DNA of 6,918 nucleotides, from contig JAITAJ010000052.1 of assembly GCA_031284185.1 (NCBI GenBank), positions 1 through 6,918 of the forward strand. The letters are read 5' to 3'. How positions within the stretch are numbered: position 1 is the first letter of the stretch; every line of letters starts with the position of its first letter. A model generated the notes under the pieces. That model made no database searches. It saw only the letters and a program-made list of their open reading frames with translations, and was not told where the DNA came from. This DNA is from Accumulibacter sp. GTDB taxonomy: Bacteria; Pseudomonadota; Gammaproteobacteria; Burkholderiales; Rhodocyclaceae. Position numbers and translations under genes: made by a program. Positions 1 to 5,067 of the stretch are shown one piece after another.

Positions 1-832
1 CCGACAGTCCGGCCAGTTCCTCGCGTTTTTCCGGCGCCGCCGAGAAGGCCAGCTCGTAATCGTCGCCGCCGGCCAGCTGGCATCGGCGCGCCAATCCGCC
101 GTCGACCTCCTCCGGCAACGCCGGCAGCCGCGCGGCGAAAATTTCGGCGTCGAGCGCCGAACGCGCGGCGATGTGCCCGATATCCGCCAGCAGGCCGTCC
201 GAAACGTCGATCGCCGAATGCGCCAGGCGGCGCCGCCGCAAGGCCATGCCCAATTCGACGCGCGGGACCGGCCGCTGCAACAGACCGACGCAACACGCGC
301 CCAGATCGCCCGGCAGCGTGACGCGGCCCTGCAAGTGCGCCAGGCCAAGCGCCGCCAGACCGGGACGGCCCGACACCCAGATGTCGTCGCCGGGCTGCGC
401 GCCGTCGCGGCGCAAGGCGCCGCCGGCGGGAACTTCGCCCAGCGCGGTAACGCACAGATTGAGCGGCCCGCGCGTCGTATCGCCTCCGATCAGATCGACG
501 CCGTAACGCTTGGCGCAGGCGAAAAACCCCGTCATGAAGGCCGCGATCCAAGGCTCGTCGACCGCCGGCAGACTGCCGGCGAGCAGCGCCCATCGTGGCC
601 GCGCGCCCATCGCGGCCAGGTCGGACACATTGACCGCCAGGGTCTTCCACCCCAGTTGAGCGGGGTCGGTCCCGGCGAAAAAATGCGTCCCGGCGACCAG
701 CATGTCCGTGGTGAGCGCCAGCTCCATCCCCGGCGAAGGATCGAGCAACGCGCAATCGTCGCCCGGCCCGAGAACGGTCTGCGGCGTCGGGCGCGTGAAG
801 TGGCGGGCGATCAGGTCGAATTCGGAAGGCAT
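1..832 (-). CDS. thiL: Thiamine-monophosphate kinase (ThiL), 3' end cut by window edge
   Basis: ThiL phosphorylates thiamine monophosphate to thiamine diphosphate with ATP, the last step of cofactor formation, in the cytoplasm. I translated the minus strand from the ATG at 832-830 and read 277 codons with no stop before the edge. The family is usually about 320 residues, so roughly 45 C-terminal residues lie outside. Visible family motifs are GDDCAL (residues 24-29), the TTDMLVAGTHF block (41-51), NVSDLAAMG (68-76), GGDTT (116-120), DVSDGL (209-214) and GGDDYEL (255-261). The Asp-rich motifs bind Mg-ATP in AIRS/PurM-fold kinases. The start MPSEFDLIARHF matches the usual ThiL N-terminus, and a purine-rich GGACGGG lies 5 nt upstream. 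It follows nusB by 34 nt and is probably cotranscribed with it. Identity is secure; only the C-terminus is unseen. Confidence 0.95.
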   Translation of the reverse strand, partial: MPSEFDLIARHFTRPTPQTVLGPGDDCALLDPSPGMELALTTDMLVAGTHFFAGTDPAQLGWKTLAVNVSDLAAMGARPRWALLAGSLPAVDEPWIAAFMTGFFACAKRYGVDLIGGDTTRGPLNLCVTALGEVPAGGALRRDGAQPGDDIWVSGRPGLAALGLAHLQGRVTLPGDLGACCVGLLQRPVPRVELGMALRRRRLAHSAIDVSDGLLADIGHIAARSALDAEIFAARLPALPEEVDGGLARRCQLAGGDDYELAFSAAPEKREELAGLS

Positions 833-866
833 GGAAACCCGTCCGGGCGCGGCGGGGAAATGGGCG

Positions 867-1361
867 TCACGGCCTCCCCGCCCGCCAGGCGGCGGCCTCG
901 GGCGACCGGACATCGGAAGCCAATCTGTCCAGCACGCCATTGACGTACTTGTAGCCGTCGGTCCCGCCGAATCCCTTGGTCAGCTCGATTGCCTCGTTGA
1001 TGACCACCCGGTACGGCGTCTGCGGGCAATGGAGCAGCTCATAGGCGCCGGTCAGCAGCACGCCGGCCTCGATCGGAGACAATTCGGCGAACGGCCTGTC
1101 CAGATAGGCTTGCAGCCGTTCCCGCAAGTCCCCCTGTCGCGCCAGGACGCCGCGCAGCAAGCCGGTGAAAAAATCGCGGTCGGCCTTGTCGAAACCCTCG
1201 CTGTCGGCCAGATGCGCCTCGATGCTGGCCTCCTCGTTGGCGCTGACCAGCCATTGATACAAGCCCTGCAAGACGAACTCGCGGGCGCGCCGGCGCGGAG
1301 ACTTGACGGCTTTCCTCGGCGCCGGCCGGGCCGTCCCGGCATCCGTCGTCGGCCCGCTCAT
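867..1361 (-). CDS. nusB: Transcription antitermination factor NusB
   Basis: NusB binds boxA RNA together with S10 (NusE) and supports antitermination of rRNA operons. The 164-residue product starts with a basic, low-complexity tail (residues 1-27, rich in P, R and K), then the helical NusB domain from RRRAREFVLQGLYQWL (23-38). It ends with the conserved block PYRVVINEAIELTKGFGG (116-133) and YKYVNGVLDRLA (137-148). An open frame extends 20 codons upstream, to 1421, but the ATG at 1361 is preferred: its ATG overlaps the ribH stop as ATGA, a typical coupled arrangement, and upstream codons would lie inside the conserved end of ribH. The extra N-terminal tail makes it somewhat longer than the roughly 140-residue E. 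coli protein. Expression is probably coupled to ribH translation. Confidence 0.95.
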   Translation of the reverse strand: MSGPTTDAGTARPAPRKAVKSPRRRAREFVLQGLYQWLVSANEEASIEAHLADSEGFDKADRDFFTGLLRGVLARQGDLRERLQAYLDRPFAELSPIEAGVLLTGAYELLHCPQTPYRVVINEAIELTKGFGGTDGYKYVNGVLDRLASDVRSPEAAAWRAGRP

Positions 1362-1840
1362 TGCGAACGGTCGCCGATGGCGCGCAGCAGATTGGCCATC
1401 TCCACGGCCGCCTGGGCGCAATCGCTTCCCTTCTGCCGCGCGCGCGCGAGCGCCTGATCGTCGTCATTGCAAGTCAGGATACCGTTGGCGATCGGAATGC
1501 CGGTATCGAGCTGCACCTCCATGACCGCGCGGCAGGAATCGTTCGCAACCACCTCGAAATGGTAGGTTTCTCCGCGGATGACCGCGCCCAGGGCGATCAG
1601 CGCGTCGAAGCGGTCGCTTTGCGCCATGTTTTGCAGCGCGAGCGGAATCTCCAGCGCGCCGGGAACGGTGGCGATCTCGACGTTGCCGGCGTCAACGCCC
1701 AGCCGCCCGAGTTCGGCGACACACGCGGCCAGCAATCCTTCGCAGATGCCCTGATTGAAACGGCTCATCACGATGCCGATGGACAAACCGCCTCCATCGA
1801 GATCGCAGTCGTATTCATGGATGTTTTTGAAACGGGACAT
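1358..1840 (-). CDS. ribH: 6,7-dimethyl-8-ribityllumazine synthase (RibH)
   Basis: RibH condenses 5-amino-6-ribitylamino-uracil with 3,4-dihydroxy-2-butanone 4-phosphate to give the lumazine precursor of riboflavin. The second substrate is made by the DHBP synthase domain encoded just upstream. The product is 160 residues, normal for the family. Diagnostic blocks are IVMSRFNQGI (23-32), VPGALEIPLAL (59-69), GAVIRGETYHFEVVAN (85-100) and LDTGIPIANGILT (111-123, approximate). H94 in the RGETYHFE block aligns with the catalytic histidine region. The active-site loop is followed by NDDDQALAR. It starts 27 nt after the ribBA stop, with only a weak Shine-Dalgarno-like GGAA about 10 nt upstream, so coupling to ribBA is likely. 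The stop overlaps the nusB start. Confidence 0.96.
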   Translation of the reverse strand: MSRFKNIHEYDCDLDGGGLSIGIVMSRFNQGICEGLLAACVAELGRLGVDAGNVEIATVPGALEIPLALQNMAQSDRFDALIALGAVIRGETYHFEVVANDSCRAVMEVQLDTGIPIANGILTCNDDDQALARARQKGSDCAQAAVEMANLLRAIGDRSQ

Positions 1841-1867
1841 GGGGGATCATTCCAGAAGAAAAAGAGG

Positions 1868-2995
1868 TCATTCGGATTCGGCGGGCGGCGCGACGAAACC
1901 CACGACTTCGAGGCCGAACCCGGTCATGCTCGGCATACGGCGCGGGCTGGCCAGGAGTTTCATCCGGCGCACGCCGAGATCGCGCAGAATCTGCGCGCCG
2001 ATGCCATAGATGCGCGGGTCCCATTTGGCCGCGGGAGGCGGAGGAGCGGGAGGCCCGGCCAGGGCCGACAGAATGTCTTCGCCCGTCTCCGGGCGGCGCA
2101 GCAGCACGATCACGCCGGACTCGGCCCGCGAGAGCGCGCGCAGGGAGGCGTCGAGAGAGAAGGTATGGCGACCGCCCGCCGGATCGAGAAAATCGAGCAC
2201 CGACAGCGGCTCATGGACGCGCACCAGGGTTTCCGTTCCGGAACGGACATCTCCCCGGGTGAGCGCCAGATGCACCTCGTTCGAGGTCAGGTCGATGAAA
2301 GCGTGCAGATCGAACTCGCCGTGCGACGACCTGACGGGCCGCGAATGGCTGCGTCTGACCAGCGTTTCATTGCGGCTGCGGTAGTGGATGAGATCGGCGA
2401 TCGTGCCGATCTTGAGGCCATGCGCGCGGGCGAAGCCGATCAGGTCGGGAAGGCGCGCCATCGTGCCGTCATCCTTGAGAATCTCGCAGATCACCGAGGC
2501 CGGTTCCATGCCGGCGAGTTGTGCCAGATCGCAGCCGGCCTCGGTATGTCCGGCGCGCACCAGCACGCCGCCCGGTCGGGCGGTGATCGGAAAGACGTGT
2601 CCCGGCTGGACGATGTCGTCCGGGCGCGCGTCGCGCGACACCGCGGCCTGGATCGTGCGCGCGCGATCCTGTGCGGAGATGCCGGTGGTCACGCCCGTGG
2701 CGGCCTCGATCGAAACGGTGAACGCCGTGTTGTACAGGCTCCGGTTATCGCGCGCCATCGGCGCCAGGCCGAGCTGCCGGCCGCGCGCCTCGGTGATGGT
2801 CAGGCAGACCAACCCGCGCGCGTGGGTAACCATGAAGTTGATGGCTTCGGGTGAAACGTATTCGGCGGCGAGCAGCAGATCGCCCTCGTTCTCCCGGTCC
2901 TCCTCGTCCACGAGAATGACCATGCGACCGGCGCGTACTTCGGCGATGATGTCCTCGATCGGCGAGATCGAGGACGGCTGACTCAGCGGCCCCAT
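1868..2995 (-). CDS. ribBA: RibB DHBP synthase fused to a degenerate RibA-like domain
   Basis: The N-terminal domain (about residues 10-205) is 3,4-dihydroxy-2-butanone-4-phosphate synthase, which converts ribulose 5-phosphate to the four-carbon riboflavin precursor. It carries the acidic loop DEEDRENEGD (30-39), GVTTGISAQDRART (101-114), GHVFPI (132-137), RAGHTEA (147-153) and CEI (170-172). The C-terminal part (about 225-368) is related to GTP cyclohydrolase II; it keeps LVRVHE near 257-262 and YGIGAQILRDLGV near 330-342. It has no cysteine at all after C170, so the zinc ligands of the usual ECLTGD...RCDCG region are missing. That half is therefore unlikely to act as a classical cyclohydrolase. 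This matches the RibBX-type hybrids known from Proteobacteria, and a separate ribA would be expected elsewhere. A Pro-rich linker (APPPPAA) sits near 317-323. The total of 375 residues is normal. The start is fixed by a strong GGAGGT 7 nt upstream. Confidence 0.93.
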   Translation of the reverse strand: MGPLSQPSSISPIEDIIAEVRAGRMVILVDEEDRENEGDLLLAAEYVSPEAINFMVTHARGLVCLTITEARGRQLGLAPMARDNRSLYNTAFTVSIEAATGVTTGISAQDRARTIQAAVSRDARPDDIVQPGHVFPITARPGGVLVRAGHTEAGCDLAQLAGMEPASVICEILKDDGTMARLPDLIGFARAHGLKIGTIADLIHYRSRNETLVRRSHSRPVRSSHGEFDLHAFIDLTSNEVHLALTRGDVRSGTETLVRVHEPLSVLDFLDPAGGRHTFSLDASLRALSRAESGVIVLLRRPETGEDILSALAGPPAPPPPAAKWDPRIYGIGAQILRDLGVRRMKLLASPRRMPSMTGFGLEVVGFVAPPAESE

Positions 2996-3002
2996 TTACC
3001 GT

Positions 3003-3008
3003 ACCTCC
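3003..3008 (-). promoter_or_regulatory. Shine-Dalgarno of ribBA
   Basis: The minus strand reads GGAGGT here, 7 nt before the ATG at 2995-2993. It is the strongest ribosome binding site in the cluster and fixes the ribBA start. It fits ribBA being the first gene of the transcript, with ribH and nusB depending on close spacing or overlap. Confidence 0.8.
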
Positions 3009-3115
3009 ATCGTCTCTGGAATCGACACTTTGATCGGTTCCGGGAGCGTTTGTTTCGGCTTGTTTCGATTCACGTCGCTTCCAGGTGGCTGCCAAGGGAC
3101 TTCAAATCGGCTTCC

Positions 3116-3142
3116 AAAAACGGCGCCGCCTCGGAACGGCGC
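3116..3142 (-). terminator. Possible intrinsic terminator or leader hairpin upstream of ribBA
   Basis: On the minus strand a perfect 6-bp GC stem (GCGCCG at 3142-3137 with CGGCGC at 3128-3123) and an 8-nt loop are followed after two bases by five T (3120-3116). It could end transcripts coming from dinB or the thioredoxin gene before ribBA. If the ribBA promoter lies further upstream, it could instead act as an attenuator. The stem is short, so this is tentative. Confidence 0.35.
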
Positions 3143-3201
3143 GCCACCCCCGGTGAAAACCAAGGGAGGCATTCTCCCATAGCGGAGCGGCGGAAGCCAG
3201 A

Positions 3202-3246
3202 GTTTCAGAGGACAGCGTTTCAGAGGACAGCGTTTCAGAGGACAGC
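3202..3246 (+). repeat. Three identical 15-bp tandem units (copy 1 outer end)
   Basis: The unit GTTTCAGAGGACAGC occurs three times without spacer at 3202-3216, 3217-3231 and 3232-3246. A related single unit is present in reverse orientation at 3347-3361, and three units with A/G changes form the outer end of copy 2. The 15-bp period is a multiple of three, so reading frames pass through it. Confidence 0.92.
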
Positions 3247-3268
3247 GGCTTGAGAAGACAGAAGACAG

Positions 3269-3290
3269 AAAAACCGAGCGCTCGGTTTTT
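3269..3290. terminator. Perfect central palindrome of copy 1, possible bidirectional terminator
   Basis: A 22-bp perfect palindrome: five A (3269-3273), CCGAGCGCTCGG (3274-3285), five T (3286-3290). In RNA from either strand it can form a GC-rich hairpin with an A tract before and a U tract after, the layout of a bidirectional intrinsic terminator. The loop would be only GCGC, so strength is uncertain. It lies downstream of the thioredoxin gene on the minus strand. Confidence 0.45.
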
Positions 3291-3369
3291 CGTTTCCCAC
3301 TCGGCGCGAAGCGCCCAAGCTGATCTGTCCTCTGTCTTCTCTAGCGGCTGTCTTCTGAAACCTGCCGAT

Positions 3370-3762
3370 TCACACGACTTCCGCGAGATCGGGGTCCTTC
3401 TGCCAGGCGCTTCGCTCCGGGGTGGACAGCGCATAGTGCCGGCTCTGCTCGATCGTCTGCTCCAGGAAGGTCTCGATCAACCTGCGCAAGTGCCCCGCTT
3501 GCGGCAACATCGCGCCAAAGAAAAGCACCCATTCCCGACGGCGCACCAGGATCGTCGGAAAATTTTCGATCTCCAGATTTCCAAGGCGTTCGGCATTTTC
3601 CTCGATGTCCCGCCAGATGAACCTCGCTCCGGGAAAACGGTCGGCCAGCCGCTCGAATTCAGGGCGGTATTCCCGGCACGTCCCGCACCATTCGGCGCAA
3701 AGACATACCACGGCGAGATCATCGAAATGAAGGCGCGTGCTTTCTGAATCGGACGGATACAT
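3370..3762 (-). CDS. Small thioredoxin-like protein (CGTC active site)
   Basis: The 130-residue product has a single thioredoxin fold: beta strand DLAVVCLCAEWCGTC (15-29) with redox pair C26 and C29, an intermediate strand ARFIWRDIEE (46-55), and the cis-proline motif NFPTILV (67-73). A helix, HLRRLIETFLEQ (91-102), and a polar C-terminal tail follow. It is probably a cytoplasmic thiol-disulfide oxidoreductase or reductase partner; no signal peptide or membrane segment is seen. The active site is CGTC, not the CGPC of classical thioredoxin, and two more cysteines (C20, C22) lie just before it. I chose the ATG at 3762. A TTG four codons earlier is in frame but has no better ribosome binding site, and no good Shine-Dalgarno is visible for either. 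It is flanked on both sides by copies of the repeat element. The partner and substrate cannot be told from the sequence. Confidence 0.85.
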   Translation of the reverse strand: MYPSDSESTRLHFDDLAVVCLCAEWCGTCREYRPEFERLADRFPGARFIWRDIEENAERLGNLEIENFPTILVRRREWVLFFGAMLPQAGHLRRLIETFLEQTIEQSRHYALSTPERSAWQKDPDLAEVV

Positions 3763-3861
3763 GACGGGGAACAATCAGCACAAACGGCAGACATCTTACC
3801 CAGAGGGCAGAGGCTTGAGAAGACAGATTGGCTTGCGGCGCTTCGCGCCGAATGAGAAACG

Positions 3862-3882
3862 AAAAACCGAGCGCTTGGTTTT
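3862..3882 (-). terminator. Central palindrome of copy 2, possible terminator after dinB
   Basis: This is the equivalent of the copy 1 centre, with one change (CCGAGCGCTTGG on the plus strand). On the minus strand it reads AAAACC, AGCGCT, then GGTTTTT around an A-C mismatch, 45 nt beyond the dinB stop, so it could end the dinB transcript. The mismatch weakens the stem in this orientation. Confidence 0.35.
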
Positions 3883-3926
3883 CCGTCTTCTACCCGGCGC
3901 GAAACGCCGCAAATCAATCTGTCTTC

Positions 3927-5042
3927 TCAAATTTCTGTCTTCTGAAACTCTGTCTTCTGAAACTCTGCCCTCTGAGACTCGAACAGATCACCTTGACCAT
4001 CCTCGACATTCTCGTCCGTCTCTGGCTCGATGAAGCGCGCGCCCACTCCCAGCAGGCGCACTGCCTGCTCTCGCCGCGCCCATGCTTCGTCGAGCAGGGC
4101 CGTCCACACCGCCTCGTCGGGCGCAACGCTTGCGCATTCGGCGGTCGTGCGCGTGAAATCGGCGAACTTGATCTTCACCACTGCCTGATGTATCGGTCTC
4201 GGCGCGGGCAGTCCGGCAAAGCGGCGGCGAAATTCCGCGATCAGGGGCGGCAGTTCGGCGCGGCAGGCGAGCAGATCGGGCAAGTCGCGGGCATAGGTGG
4301 TTTCCACCGACAATGACTTGCGGAGGCGGTCCGGGCATACCGGGCGCTCGTCGATGCCTCGGCAAAGCTGATGGAGCGCCGTGCCGAAACGCCCGAATTC
4401 GGCAGTCAGGCGGATCAGATCCCAGGCGCGCAGATCGCCACAGGTGCGTACTCCGTGCTTCTGCAAGCGCGCAGCCGTTACCTTGCCGACGCCGAAAATC
4501 CTGTCTACCGGCAAGGCGGCGATGAAGACGTCGACATCCCGCGGGCGAACGACGAATTGCCCATCGGGTTTGTTCCAGTCGCTGGCGACCTTGGCGAGAA
4601 ATTTGTTGGGCGCGATGCCCGCCGACGCGGTGATGCGGACTTCGGCGCGGATGCGGGCGCGGATTTCTTCGGCCATCCGGGTCGCCGAGCCTTGGCAACG
4701 ATGGCCGAGGCCGCTCACGTCGAGATAGGCTTCGTCGAGCGACAGCGGTTCCACCAGGGGCGTGTAATCACGGTAGATGGCGAGGATTTGTTGCGAGGCT
4801 TCGCGGTAACGGCGAAAATCCGGCGGCAGCAAAATGAGCTTCGGGCACAACCGCAAGGCCCGCGCGGTCGACATGGCCGAATGCACGCCGAAGGCGCGCG
4901 CTTCGTAGTTGCAGGTGGCGATCACCCCGCGCGCCTCGGCGCGTCCGCCGACGGCGAGCGGTTTGCCCCGCAGCGAAGGGGCGTCGCGCATCTCGACCGC
5001 GGCGTAAAAACAATCGCAATCGCAGTGAATGATCTTTCTCAT
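3927..5042 (-). CDS. dinB: DNA polymerase IV (DinB), with repeat-encoded C-terminal tail
   Basis: A Y-family translesion polymerase of 371 residues. The metal-binding acids D8, D103 and E104 (in PLSLDEAYLDVSG) fall at the same numbers as in E. coli DinB. Y13 occupies the steric gate position. Other landmarks are YEARAFGVHSAMSTARA (46-62), GIAPNKFLAKVASDWNKPDG (142-161), the helix-hairpin-helix VDRIFGVGKVTAARLQKHG (179-197), the little-finger start RKSLSVETTY (241-250) and VKIKFADFTRTT (289-300). A QGDLF motif at 350-354 fits the beta-clamp binding consensus, which in this family usually lies at the very C-terminus. Here 17 further residues (three pentapeptides and EI) come from repeat element copy 2, which also supplies the TGA. 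The start at 5042 matches the family N-terminus MRKIIH; the frame is open upstream to 5414 but has no better start. A TATAAT lies just upstream. No clear LexA box was seen. Confidence 0.95.
   Translation of the reverse strand: MRKIIHCDCDCFYAAVEMRDAPSLRGKPLAVGGRAEARGVIATCNYEARAFGVHSAMSTARALRLCPKLILLPPDFRRYREASQQILAIYRDYTPLVEPLSLDEAYLDVSGLGHRCQGSATRMAEEIRARIRAEVRITASAGIAPNKFLAKVASDWNKPDGQFVVRPRDVDVFIAALPVDRIFGVGKVTAARLQKHGVRTCGDLRAWDLIRLTAEFGRFGTALHQLCRGIDERPVCPDRLRKSLSVETTYARDLPDLLACRAELPPLIAEFRRRFAGLPAPRPIHQAVVKIKFADFTRTTAECASVAPDEAVWTALLDEAWARREQAVRLLGVGARFIEPETDENVEDGQGDLFESQRAEFQKTEFQKTEI
3936..3980 (-). repeat. Three 15-bp tandem units inside the dinB 3' end
   Basis: On the minus strand the units are GAGTCTCAGAGGGCA (3980-3966) and two identical GAGTTTCAGAAGACA (3965-3951, 3950-3936). 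They are read in the dinB frame as ESQRA, EFQKT and EFQKT. They match the unit of copy 1 apart from a few transitions, mainly G/A, and a phase shift. The first unit begins at the base directly after the codon for the last residue of the QGDLF motif. Confidence 0.92.
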
Positions 5043-5061
5043 GGCAGCGTGTCCATCCGCG

Positions 5062-5067
5062 ATTATA
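5062..5067 (-). promoter_or_regulatory. -10 element for dinB
   Basis: The minus strand has a perfect TATAAT (5067-5062), 19 nt before the dinB ATG, which would give a leader of roughly 10-15 nt. The -35 is poor: TTGTCT at 5093-5088 is 20 nt away, and at 17 nt spacing there is TCTTCG. The extremely short leader agrees with the weak Shine-Dalgarno (GGA about 9 nt before the ATG). No CTGT-N8-ACAG operator overlaps it. Confidence 0.5.

Larger units (their letters stand above)
3202..3361. repeat. Palindromic repeat element, copy 1
   Basis: This 160-bp element is an imperfect inverted repeat centred between 3279 and 3280. Reading inward from the left come three 15-bp tandem units, a GGCTTGAGAAGACAGAAGACAGA block and the central palindrome. 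Reading inward from the right on the other strand come one GTTTCAGAAGACAGC unit (3361-3347), an AGAGAAGACAGAGGACAGA block, a GGCGC-GAA-GCGCC hairpin (3303-3315) and the same centre. Counted from the outer GTTTC unit (3232), the left arm is 48 nt and the right arm 82 nt; the left arm appears to have lost about 34 nt, including its copy of the GGCGC hairpin. It aligns with copy 2 at 3801-3980 in inverted orientation. It begins 8 nt beyond the stop of the thioredoxin gene. It contains no transposase and looks like a MITE- or REP-like non-coding repeat. Confidence 0.8.
2996..3369. other. Gene-free region between ribBA and the thioredoxin gene
   Basis: No credible protein gene is seen in these 374 bases; the short open frames here have no recognisable family features and some run through repeats. 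The right part (3202-3361) is repeat element copy 1. The left part (2996-3201) should contain the ribBA promoter and leader. I could not find a convincing -10/-35 pair, nor the conserved helices of an FMN riboswitch. Two small hairpins are present: one followed by a T tract on the minus strand (3116-3142, listed separately), and GGGAG/CTCCC with a 5-nt loop at 3164-3178, which has no T tract. Confidence 0.6.
3801..3980. repeat. Palindromic repeat element, copy 2 (fuller copy)
   Basis: Two 72-nt arms (3801-3872 and 3873-3944) meet without spacer and match at 56 of 72 positions; all 16 differences are transitions. Each arm carries CAGARGRCAGARR, a TTGAGAAGACAGATTG block, a GC hairpin (GGCGC-TTC-GCGCC at 3837-3849; GGCG/CGCC at 3896-3908) and half of the central palindrome. 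Beyond the right arm, 15-bp units continue to 3980, inside dinB. The element supplies the end and stop codon of dinB (3927-3929) and occupies most of the gap before the thioredoxin gene. It aligns with copy 1 in opposite orientation and probably represents the more complete form. It has no coding capacity of its own that I would trust. Confidence 0.85.

Noticed and set aside
173..943. Plus-strand open frame of 256 codons opposite thiL and the nusB end
   Set aside because: The minus strand here encodes ThiL with all its motifs; the plus-strand product is compositionally biased and unrecognisable.
1361..2854. Long plus-strand open frame (497 codons) opposite ribBA and ribH
   Set aside because: It lies antisense to two clearly recognisable genes, and its translation is rich in R, A, G and H with no family features. 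It is a typical GC-rich shadow frame.
3202..3361. CRISPR array
   Set aside because: The 15-bp units are directly tandem with no spacers and are part of an inverted-repeat element, so they do not have CRISPR architecture.
3250..3747. Plus-strand frame running through repeat copy 1 and antisense to the thioredoxin gene
   Set aside because: Its start is within the repeat and the rest is opposite a real gene. Similar peptides arise from copy 2 (3828-4033), which only reflects shared repeat DNA.
3801..3980. Insertion sequence with transposase
   Set aside because: The element is only about 180 bp, has no transposase frame and shows no clear target-site duplication, so only a non-autonomous repeat can be claimed.
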